Below are positions 27,101 through 38,100 of a DNA stretch of 64,000 bases, piece after piece (position 1 is the first letter of the stretch; the number at the start of each line of letters is the position of its first letter). Position numbers and translations under genes: made by a program. A model generated the notes under the pieces. The model was not told the origin of the DNA. It did not search any database and saw only the letters and a list, made by a program, of their open reading frames with translations. Source of the DNA: Aphis gossypii (taxonomy: Eukaryota; Arthropoda; Insecta; Hemiptera; Aphididae); assembly GCF_020184175.1 (NCBI RefSeq), contig NC_065530.1, forward strand, positions 19,569,260 to 19,633,259, written 5' to 3'.

Positions 27101-30100
27101 GATTCCGATAATAGTTTTGCCTTTCAATACATTCCAAGGTATTTCGGACATCCGTTCGTCGTGCTCATGTCTCCCCAAGAGTTGCCGGATAAACTTCACG
27201 GTTAGAAATATGATAATATAATAAATAAATAATAATAATATAATAAATAGTGATATAGAAATAATATAATAATATTTTTTCTATAAAAATGGAAGTATAT
27301 ACTAATAGTATGAGTTTTGTTATTTGTGATATCAAAATTTTAAATTATTCTGAATTATCTGTATATATTGTTTTCATATAGGTAATATAACAAGTTGTTT
27401 TTAATATGAAGTCAATATACCATCGATGTACCTTAGAACAGTGTGAATAAATATTTGTGATATAAATAGGATACAATTCATCTAAATATTGTGTATATAG
27501 TAAACAATAATATACATGTTATTATAAACAGTTGAGACTAGAACTTTCTAGATTTTTATGTTTTTGTAACAAGTAACAATAACTTATAAGAAACCTTTTA
27601 TTTAATTTTCAAAATCGTTGAACGAGAATAACACTTTTTATCATTATTTACGAATAACTAAAAAGGATAGACAATTTAAAAGGATATTAATTATATACCT
27701 TAAATTATATTTAAGGTTTTGAAAATTATAATTTAAGTACCTGATAATGGAATGTTCAAGTTTCTACAGTTAATATTTTATGAATAATAAATGAATACCT
27801 GCAGTAAAAATCTATTGCTCATAAACAATTTATGTGGGTTTAAACGAAACATTTTTTAAAAGTTATAGTAAAAAATACAAAGAGTAAAACAAAAAAATCA
27901 AAAGTATTAAATGCCAATAAATATCATAGTGCCAATATATTTTGAAAATTATATTCCGTTTTATAGAATTTGCGATTAGAAATATTTGGGTAAACATTAT
28001 TGAAAACTGGTTTCGTGAAAAAATTTGGTTTTAATTTTTAAATTTTTCAAAATTATAAAAAAGTACTAAATATTTTTTACTTTTGATTCTTTCCTTTCTA
28101 ATTACTAAAAATATATCAACTATATTATATTTTCTATCAGTATCAACTCTCAAAGTCAAATATTGGAGCAATTTGTTTTACTACCCCAAAGGGTGATGAA
28201 CTGATGACTAATACAAAAATAATAATAACGAATAAATATTCAGAATCTAAAATACATTATTCATTAAATTTTTTAGAAGGTATAATAGCGAAAATAATTC
28301 TTCTTTCTATTTTAATAGTATAACATTTTATCTTAATAAATATACATTGATATTTTTTTTTAGTTTTTAACTCTTCTATAACTTGGCTAGATTATTATTA
28401 TTAAAATCCTGATGGTACAGTTTGTTTAGTTTTTCTCTAGTTTACGATTGAAAATAGTGTTAGCAGTCTAAACAAATCATTCACAAAATATATAGACAAA
28501 TTGGCTCACAATATAAATCGCTAGAAATATATAAAATAGTAAATAGCATATGACTCAAAATAAAATTGCTTTAATGCTTTATGTAATGATATATTATAGT
28601 ATTTTATTATTTAATTTAAAAATATTTAAATTTTGTATAGGTTTGTGATATTTATTAGACTATTTATTTTTTCCAACAGAACAACTACAACACAACGGAA
28701 GTTTATTCACGTTATTTTTACATAGCCCTTTGACTGCATTTTGTATCATATGTAACATCCTAACGGTTAAAATGCATTTATGGGAGAGGGCCAATTCGTA
28801 CGTAGATAGATTCATCACGGAAGCTAGCCGTCTGTTTACTAGCAAAGTGAAACCAGGTAAACAAAACGAGTTAAAATAATAAGTTTCCAGGAATAATTGT
28901 TTTGTATAGCTTAATGCATAAACGTTGTTTATTGTTTTTATTTCAGACGTATCTTATATACAGTTCTTTGGTGATGACTTTTTACGGCTATTATTATTGC
29001 GGTACGTCTTTTGCCACGTTGTACTTCGTCATCATCGAGCATTTATTGTAAGTTAATGACCATATTATTAATTTTATTTATCATCATTTTTTATAAATTA
29101 TGTACGATTATTTATTTTGAGTTAACTCGTATTACGATTATATTTTTTCGTTAATATATTTTAACACATAGTTAGATGTACAATTATACCTTTTGCCTTT
29201 TGGCATTTATAGTCTTAAAAATTACAAGTTGGTAGAGAATAGTATAGTTACATTATACCACACACGCCAATACGCTATATATATACAAAACATACTCGTA
29301 TATTAAATATGTTTTAATTTAAACATTGGCATAAAAAGTAGGTATCTACAAATTATACGCATTGTGGAAATGTTTTGCTATAATGAAATGTGCTATTTTT
29401 GAATGTACTAAACGCATAAATATATATTAACTTTTGCAAACACCATAGTTATTTACAAAATCCCACGGATTTCTGAAAATGTGTACTTAAATCGTTTTTA
29501 AATATTGGATTGTTTATTTAACAAATATCTAAAAATCTCAATTTACTTACTTATAATATATTAAATATTATAGTTTTATTAATTTACGATGTCATAAAGA
29601 AATAAACTATTAAGTATTATTGTCTAAAATATATTAGATAGATAGGTATTGTATCATTTTATTGTAGTCACAAAATTATTTTTTTATTTAAATTATTTAT
29701 AAATAATAATAAAAGTATAATATAAATATATCTTTGCCAAAACAATTTTTTTTTTATTCTTGTGTTGTGGTATTCTGTGATTGACTAGCGCTATTTTAGC
29801 AACAAAACCTAAAAATAATTTTTGTCCGGATGTAAAAGTCTAATAAATATTCTAATCAATGTTTATATAAAAAAAAAAAAAAAAAATACAGTTATAATAG
29901 TGCATCGTGCGTGTTAATATTATACTCAAATATGCTTCATACATTTTAAATCATTCACATTGCACATTTGAACATTGCGCAAGTAATATTATAAATTACA
30001 AAATTTGAGCGTATTTGATTTTAGTTTCTACACAATAACAAGAAAAACATTTGAATGCTATTAAAGGATTTAAAGTTATTTTTTTTAATTCAAAGACGTA

Positions 30101-31440
30101 GTTATTATAAATTAAATACTGTTAACTGTACTAATTTCTACTATTTGTTCTAAATTCTAATATATAAATTTATATAATATTAAAATAAAAAAATTTGTAT
30201 TTAATCTAAAAAAACAAGTATTTGGTACATTAAAAATATAATGTGACTATATGAGTCGAGGTATAATATTTTTTTTTTGTTATTTTGTTACTTTTTTACG
30301 TGTTCTACCTATATAGATAGAAATAGTCAGAGCCGTACCTAGGGTGAGGCGAGCGAGGCATTTGCCTTGGGTTAGGCGCAAAAATATCAAATGATTAACT
30401 TAAGAAAAAATATTATTGACAATATAATATTTTTCAATACTACCCAAAATCCGTAAACATAATGTTTATTTTTAGTTAGTATATTTATTTTTTCTCGAAA
30501 TTACAACGACATTGATCGCCAATAAGAATAGTATACCACATGAAGACTAGCATTCTCTCGGCCGATGTATACGTTTCACTTTACGTGTAGCGTCCTCTTA
30601 ATATTAGGCCCACTGCATTCAAATTTATTAACAATGTCATCCACCAATTCACTTGCAAAAAAAGTAGCTGAAATAGTTGCGAATAGTTATTAGTAGCATA
30701 TCTAGTGTTAACTTTGTGATTTATAGGGGATAACATGTTATGTTTTTTTAGGAAAATGGTACAGGTTTTTATATATAGCTTATTTATATTAAGTACATTA
30801 AATTCTTCATATAATTGTTTTGTAGGATATCTCCATTTTTTGTTACAAGCAACTCTGATAATAGTATTTTGGCATTAATTACCACGAAGACTAGAATAAG
30901 GAGACCAAACTAGTACGGCCGCCCGTATGAAAAAACGTACCGAAACGAGTCGCACAATTAAACCGCTACAGGCAGCGCTGCGTACGCTAAAGTTGCTACT
31001 TTAACCCGCGTAGTATAGGGATTATTCATGTTTTTTACGTTTTTTGTAAAATATATGCATTATTTCGAACCATGACCCATTAAAAATTTTATAGTTCGTA
31101 AAATGACGCATTCATACATGTGCATATGTGTATATTTCATTAAAATTATTTTATTATTTTATAAATAATCCTATTATTATATTATAGTCAATTCTTTATC
31201 ACTATAAAATATCAATATTGTTATTAATTGTTAATAGATTAACATAATGTAGTTACTAGTTTGGAAATAGTCTTATAAATTAATAAAAATGTTATCTGTT
31301 TTTAGGGAGAACAGTATCTTCCGCGGTGTCAGCCACCTTTGCCTTTGGCCAGCTTTTTAGATGAAATATCTTTGAAAAAATACGTCAGAGAGTTGGCCAA
31401 GCACCTGGACGTTTTGTCACATTTCGAAAACTTCGAATGA
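17405..31440 (+). CDS. SCAI: SCAI, suppressor of cancer cell invasion homologue
   Basis: Fifteen exons: 17405-17511, 19978-20073, 20842-20928, 21962-22060, 22798-22894, 23096-23253, 24200-24293, 24409-24522, 24900-25047, 25108-25194, 26884-26974, 27046-27200, 28680-28856, 28947-29047, 31306-31440. All borders are GT..AG and phases join without a stop, giving 581 residues (the human protein is about 600). Recognisable blocks in order: EFCQLLEQSKQLFNGLRDLP, DVYTKLWKFQQQHRQVLD, KIGQLYYHYYLRTS, KKLRYYARFIVVCLLL, VKFSEMTIDMFRMMQ, HKYILYKPT, LYPGDLYAYTRKPLFVIIDS, IQFFGDDFLRLLLLRYVFC and YLPRCQPPLP. In mammals SCAI is a nuclear cofactor that represses MRTF/SRF transcription of integrin genes and also acts in DNA-break repair; insect function is inferred. 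An in-frame stop at 17339 precedes the first ATG (17405); a second good-context ATG at 17423 would give 575 residues. Four introns are under 120 bp (7, 9, 11 and 13). Others are 0.6-2.5 kb, and three carry small transposons. Confidence 0.96.
18127..18159. repeat. (AC)n microsatellite in SCAI intron 1
   Basis: About 16 uninterrupted AC dinucleotides, followed by ATAGACACATAGACACA. Confidence 0.95.
21412..21611. mobile_element. Tc1/mariner-like MITE in SCAI intron 3
   Basis: About 200 bp. The left end is TAGGGTGTAACAGAAATA and the right end in reverse is CAGGGTGTAATATAAATA, both next to a TA (21410-21411 and 21612-21613) as expected for a TA target duplication. No transposase is present, so it would be non-autonomous. 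The GGGTGTAA termini fit Tc1/mariner-type elements. Confidence 0.6.
22211..22379. mobile_element. hAT MITE with perfect 8-bp target duplication, SCAI intron 4
   Basis: A 169-bp element. The left end is CAGGGCCGTATTA and the right end in reverse is CAGGGCCGGATTA. It is flanked on both sides by TACATAAT (22203-22210 and 22380-22387), an exact 8-bp target duplication. TIR type and duplication length are diagnostic for the hAT superfamily. No ORF. The intact duplication suggests a fairly recent insertion. Confidence 0.85.
25465..26097. mobile_element. Long-TIR foldback MITE in SCAI intron 10
   Basis: 633 bp. The left arm starts ATCCTTGGCGCATTATA, and the right arm read in reverse starts ATCCTTGGCGCATTATA. 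The arms stay nearly identical for about 150 bp, including AAAAGTAAGAAGTTTCCAGT and ATAGTTGTAACTCAAAAAC. The unique middle is about 300 bp. TA flanks both ends (25463-25464, 26098-26099), consistent with a TA target duplication. No transposase ORF. Confidence 0.85.
30328..31040. mobile_element. Degraded hAT-like fragment(s) in SCAI intron 14
   Basis: The interval opens with CAGAGCCGTACCTAGGG, resembling the CAGGGCCGTA end of the intron-4 hAT MITE, followed by a GC-richer tract. A second GC-rich patch lies at about 30895-31030. A related word recurs (TACCACATGAAGACTAG near 30535 and TACCACGAAGACTAG near 30880). No matching right end was found, so the boundaries are approximate. Confidence 0.35.
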
Positions 31441-31992
31441 TCCCCACGACCCACTATTATTATTATATTGCTCGGTGGTCGTCAACTTCTTCCAGTATAA
31501 AAATAATACTAATTATTATTATTATTATTATTATTATTGTTGTTATTTGATTATAATACATAGTGTGTAGTATACCATATATTATAATATTATGTTTCTA
31601 TAAATATTGTATAAAGTCGTGAAATACGTGTGTGTCCTATACTTGCATATTGTGTGAAAATTGTTTGGATATGATGAATGTCAACGATATTTAAATCTGT
31701 TAAAATCTTGATTTCGACCAAACGTACGTAAAATGTGGTGATATAATATTCGTCTAGTTTATAGATGTTTATCCCACATATTATTTGTTTTATTTCCAAT
31801 AATCAGAGTTCGATATTTGTTCTACATGCCTATATTATATACGTTCAGTTAAATAGTAGTATATAAATTAAATATGATATACATGTGTATACATATAAAT
31901 AATATACATGTATATTTATATATTTATACAATATATATTTATATGTATATATATATATTATACATAAAAAAAAAATACTAATTAAATATCGA
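31441..31992 (+). other. SCAI 3' flank / likely 3' UTR
   Basis: Sequence after the SCAI stop, with an ATT microsatellite at about 31512-31540 and TA-rich runs. No clear poly(A) site was chosen. AATAAA-type hexamers occur further on (near 32982, 33214 and 33616), so the UTR could extend into the next repeat element. Confidence 0.4.
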
Positions 31993-32809
31993 TGGTACAA
32001 TATATATATTTATATATAGATGGGGTGATTCACCAAGGATCCTCATTCTTCACACTCATTTTTATTTAGTAATCAAGTTATTCAAAATCTGACTTTTGAA
32101 AATTTTAAATATACTTAACGATCACAATTTTGAATGCTTTATACTTTATAGTTTTTGTACCATTTAAGAAGTCTTGTGTGGTGATAGTAGTCATACAAAC
32201 TTCTGTTTTAAAATCTGAACCTACCTTCTTTACTTTAAAGTTTAAATTAATCAGCAGATCGTTTTTTTAGAATTGTATGTACCTAAATCAAAACTTGAAC
32301 ATAACTATGGTTTCCGAGTTATTTAACAGTATATGTACTAAGAATAATAAGTTTGTGTTCGTGATTAAAGGTTTTAGTTAGGACGTTGATGATTTGAAAA
32401 TAACTGTAGGTAATTAATATGTATGTATCAGATTTTAAAATTTATCTTAGTGTTAAGAATACTAATTTCAATATTTTATCTATTTTATATTTTTGTAAAA
32501 CCATTTTTAAGGAGTTTTTTATTTTTCGATTTATGTATAACTCGTTTGAATTTCAATTTCAATCAAACATTTACATCAACAGTTTCAAAAAAATGATTTA
32601 CTAAATAATTTAAAGTAAATTAATGGGTTCTTATTTAAAAAACAAAAGTTTTTACTACCACAGACATTCTTTAAGTGATATGTATAATTTCAAATATTCA
32701 AAAATATGTTATTTTTAAAATGTCAAAAATCAGATTTTAAATAACTGTATTTTAAAATATTAAGGTGAACGTGTTTGATGAATCACGCAGTTTATATCAT
32801 ATTGTACCA
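31993..32809. mobile_element. Imperfect long-inverted-repeat element downstream of SCAI
   Basis: The left side (GGTACAATATATAT, then GGTGATTCACCAA, then GTTATTCAAAATCTGACTTT) matches the reverse complement of the right side (GGTACAATATGATA, CGTGATTCATCAA, GTTATTTAAAATCTGATTTT). A further pair of TGTGGTGATAGTAG-like blocks lies inside. Ends are inferred from the outermost matching words. No transposase ORF. Confidence 0.55.
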
Positions 32810-35127
32810 ATAATATATAATTATTATTTTTATTGTTTAGGCCCTAATGGCTTAATTATTTGTTCGTATAATCTGTTAAAAACTATTTAACTCCATCGTA
32901 AAATATTTGAAACTTAAAGATGTGTTATGGTTTAATCAAAAACGTTCGATCGAAAGTACAATTAACGTATATAACCGCTAATAAAGCCAATAATGTTAAT
33001 ATACGTGAATAAAAGTACCAAACTACAATGTTATATTATTATATAAGTTATGTGTACCAATTAAATTTGAAAAAACCTGTAACACTTTTCTTTTTTTTAA
33101 ATTCTATTAATAAATAGTTTAATTTTTTTCTAAATTAATAAATCAATTTCCAAATCTTCCATTTTGTACTACGAAAAATCTCTTAAAATTGCATTATATA
33201 AAAATTGTTAGCGAAATAAAGTACAGTATTTTTTATAAAACTCATTTATCTATTTATATTATAAAACTATTTGGTTTCAAAAAAAAAAAAAAAACAAAAA
33301 AAAACATTGCTGCTTAATAAGAACCAAATACCCTAAATTAGTTTTATTATACAAATGTTTTATAGTCATTATTATTATAAACTATTATTGTTTCTATATA
33401 TATTGTTTCTTGTAATCCCTGTATTCTCACATGTTGTACTTCATGGAGTTGAGTACGATTTGCGTGTACCGGTACCTATATCGTGTATCGTTATTTACTT
33501 CTGATGTAAATGTGGGTGGGAAATGAGTATGTATTACTCACATAATATAAATAATATATATTATATAATTTAATGTTTTAAGCGCAGTATATGCGATTGT
33601 TTATTATATATACTCAATAAATCAACCGAAAACTGTTTACTTTTATATAATATATTTTTCAAAAAAATTTGTCAGTTCTATATTTTATCAAAAATCAATA
33701 TAGAATTTTAGAATTTTGTTTGAATAACATGACCGTTAAATTCATATCATCGTTATTATCTATGTTGTTACTTTGAGGGGGATAAGCATCGATAAATAAA
33801 ACTCTGCGATTTTAATTTTCGATCGTTTAGACGGAGAGTGGAAAACTAAGTAAAAAAAGTGAAAGATATGGGCCACTTCGCGATATGACAAATCCAAAGG
33901 GTCGAGTTTATTTTTAATTGACGAAATTGGACGCAACCCAAACATGTCTGAGAGACGGGACCACGTCGTAAACGAGCTACACACGCATACAAACGGTTTT
34001 CCGCCTCCGGTGCACGAGATCCGCCTCGCGTGTGTGTCAACTTAATTCTTCAAAGTCAAACGATACACTCTGTAAAAATATAATCAAAACAAAAACTGAA
34101 GCGCATCTGAAACGAATAAAGAATAAAGCTGTGCGAATGATACTCGTGCCTGGACCCGTCATCGCGTAAGTCTCATCGCGTGACGATGGAAGAACCAGGT
34201 CGGTACCCATTATATGTGTATAGGTATACTGTTTATGTATAGTACGTATATCCCAAAATTATCATCGTTACTTCCTGGCAAATCAATAGATTAGGCATTA
34301 TCTAAATGTTGTTTTTAACAGTATAGGTAATCTATAAGAAACGTATACTAATAAATTGGAATTTTCTTATAGATTTCTATTGAAAAAATAGCATTTAAAT
34401 ATTATATTGATATACCACGGATGTATCTCGCAAAGATACTTGGAATTATATGGGATTTTTGGAACACTCTGTATACACACACATATTAATACTGTGTTAT
34501 ATGAATCTTTAGATAATACAAATGTTTTTGTGTTCAATAATATGGTCGATTTTGTAAAATAAATACAAAATAAAAATGTTGATGTATTCTTTGACCCAGT
34601 GCCTTGAGATGTGAGGGAGAATGGCTCATGCAGTTGCCTCCATTGCAGTTTGCAAAAAATGTTTGGGGGTGTCAACATGTTTAACATGTTTTTTTAATAG
34701 TTTTTAAATAGGTATATATATTTTATTAAATTATTATAAAAGTAAATTAAAAATTGCATTTTTGGTTAAATTACATTATACGAAAAAAAAAATACAGCTA
34801 TTATAGGTACCTATATCTCGTAATTTTGGTTTTTAATTGATTTTTAATAGTGTGATTATTACTACTTTTACAATTTTTCGAAATGAGAATAACGTATAAT
34901 ATTATTTCCTTACCGCCTTTATATTAAAATCAATTATGGAAATTTAAGATGTATGATACCATCACTACCTCCGGCAGTGAAATATTTTCATTTACTTAAT
35001 AAGGCTTTGAACATTAATCGTGTTAAATTATATAAATTAACAGAATCAATAATTCGCCCTTTATAAACCATATCTCTTCACATAGGTATTAAAATATATT
35101 TGAGTAATATTTTTTAATATTAGATTC
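32810..35127. other. Intergenic DNA; possible promoter/5' exon of the tail-anchored gene
   Basis: AT-rich apart from a more GC-balanced patch at about 33860-34190. That patch ends in a strong donor-like GTAAGT (near 34166) following ATGATACTCGTGCC, and could be an untranslated first exon; the ATG there does not join in frame to the next coding exon. At about 34428-34475 a GGGATTTTTGGAACACTCTGTA end resembles a solo mariner-type terminus. A 106-codon ORF on the - strand (34367-34687) is not recognisable. Confidence 0.3.
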
Positions 35128-35137
35128 GCGTAAATCG

Positions 35138-38100
35138 ATGTCCTGTGGCAGGGATGGACCCTATTATTCAACGCTGAATCAACCAACTCTCGGCAGGTCT
35201 CCGTCAACCAGGTCCACACCATGCAGATCTACTTCACGCAGATCTACCCCGGGTCGGTCTACATCGGGAAGGTCTACCTCGGGATGCAGCAGATCTACAG
35301 ACAGGTCGATGACGCCAGAACCACCGCCCGTTCCACCAGCCACTTATCACTGGGAGGAAGTGAGGAGAAAACGGTCGGTGGGTGGATATCCATGGACACA
35401 TCTCAACAAGCCACCATTCGATGAAAAGACTTGGATGAAGTATGAAAGGCAAGTATACACCACCAGGCGTCAATCACGCCGTCGCGCGTCGACAACCCGT
35501 TAAAGTACGTTTGCAGCTTATGGTTTTAATGGAAAACAAATCAAATAAAAACTATACATCTATACAGCTGTGTAATATGTTGCATCATACTTGTCAAAAT
35601 GTGTGCCAACGAGTTCGTCACTATCGCCTGTTGTAGTAGGCGTTTCGTTAAAAAAAAAAAAAAACAAAGCCAAATCGAAAATAAAATATGATTTCCGATG
35701 AAATTGAAAGAAACTACATACCTATCTACATTTAAATTACACGATTTTTGTATATTATTCACAGTCTGCAATGACGGCCGATCACTCGTTAAGTATTTGG
35801 TTTTGGTCAAGTATAATATTGTGTATACAATCCCACACATTAAGCTATTTTTTTAATGAGAACAATAATAATGACACATCGATGATTCGCTTGTTGTGTT
35901 TTTACGAGACTTAATACTCAAACACTACCTATATTTTATAATAATTTGCATTATACGATATCATAATTTCCATAAATATTTCTAAGAATTTCCAATCCTA
36001 ACACATGTGGTACGCGTTAATAATATATTTATTTATTTTTCGTTCACAAACAATATATTGTTTATAAAATTACCAAAGTAAACTTATATTATATTTTTTA
36101 AGCGTTAAATTATTGAATGTTATTTTATATTCAAGACGCAATAGTTTTTTAGGCTATTACTTACGTTTCCTGTTTTATTTAGACTTTAGTAAATAGCTGT
36201 TTTTCCGGATGTTTATGACAATAATATATGATCTCATTAATACGTACAATTATGTATAATATATAGTAGTTGTAATAGTTGTAGTTACTAAAGACAATTT
36301 TATTTTTTCAAACGTATTCATCTGTATCGAATAAATTTAACGATGTATATTATAAATATGTAAATATAACGTGATTAAATTATTTCGATTGAAGTTTTGA
36401 TCTCGATAGTTCAATCAATTTAATAATAAAGAGTGCATTGACACTAGCGCTATTTTATGTTATTAAATACCTGCAGTAGACTTTAGTACACTAGTAAATA
36501 TACCATTTGGCTGTGTAAAATGATAAAAATCTCAACTATATTGGCCCAGAGATGATATTAGTTGGAACTTGGTAGTGAAAAAAAAAACGAACACACTCTT
36601 CTCGTCTAAATATTCGTGTTATGCCGGACGGCCAAAACACATTTGGCAACCGTTACGGCAATTTCGATTTTTCTCTCCGTATAATCGAGCGCGATTGTAT
36701 AGCGCGTGGCGGCGATGTCGAAACCGGGGAATGTATAGCCTTACGACGATTCAGTGTAGTCCGGAAATCACTTGCAGCCGCTGGTCTTCCGACACCATTG
36801 AACAACAGATTAAATTTCCTCCAAAGATGCCAAGCACACTGTTGAATTCGTAATTAACTTGAAAATTTGTACTGCATGATTTTAATATAAGATACGTACA
36901 GACATGGGGTGAGTATACAACATCATTAAATTGATCAGACACATATAACGAAACAAAAAGTGAAATATTTAAAACATTATATAATATACTTAATTATGAA
37001 GTTACTAAATTTGATGTTTGGTTTTAAATCGGGTCTTTATAATTGGGTGTGTTTAAATATAATTAATAAGCATAATTTCATGGCTATAAATCTAGCGGTT
37101 TTTCTACACACTTTTTTTTTTATAGCTATTCTATATTTATACGACACTCGTTACCAACACATTATATTATATTTTGCGTACCTACTATAATATCAATAAA
37201 ACAATACACCCAAATTATAAATTAGATATAAAATTTATGTTTTTTATATTGAACATAATGCTATCACGCATTGTTATATCAATTTTAAATATTTTATTAT
37301 CAGATAAATGAATAAAAAGTATAAAAAAAATGTTATACACTGTATGCAGTATATAGGTACACGACGGATCTTAACCATTCTACGTCTACTTTTAGCTCCG
37401 GACCAACAGACACCTATAAATAAGTTTTTGCTCTCTCACGAGAGGATTCTTGGCATGCCGAATCCTCTGTCTCTGTCATTGTCGCCAAATAATAAATAAA
37501 TTTAACCCTTCTGTCGTTACACCGGTTTTTTTCGGCGTTCGTTCACACGTGAACCAGCCATTATTTCTGATACAAATATTTAAAATATGTTTGGCCCGAT
37601 CTGTTTTTGATAACTTAAAATTTTTTTCTTAGGGATCACGTATACGAACCTGTCACGCCAACAGTTAGCGCTGACCGTATGACTCCGCCCGTCGTGAATC
37701 CGAAAAAGGATGATAGTCGTCATTTTTTACGCATACCGTTGACGGAAGAACTCGTAATGGCCGACGACACGGGTTCGGAACCTGAAAGCGATCAACAACA
37801 ACAACGACAACTACGATTAGCCAGAGAAGAAGAAGATGACGAAGATAATGACAACAACAATGATGAAGAAGATGATGACGAAGAGGACAATGATGACGAT
37901 GACGAAGACGGAAATGTTGATAAAAAAGATGTACGATCCGAAGAATCAATTTATGAGGGTGAGAACGAAAACTCATCTGTGGGTGATGTGGAGTCAAGTA
38001 ACACACGTATGAAAGTGTTCCAACAAAAAGTTAAAGTCAAAGCAGACATACTACGTACTAAGTTGCAAGGAGTAACTAAACGAAAACCTAAGCAAAAAAT

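Noticed and set aside
34367..34687. 106-codon - strand ORF with ATG
   Set aside because: No recognisable domain, AT-driven codon use, and it overlaps what looks like a mariner-type terminus; probably repeat-derived or chance.
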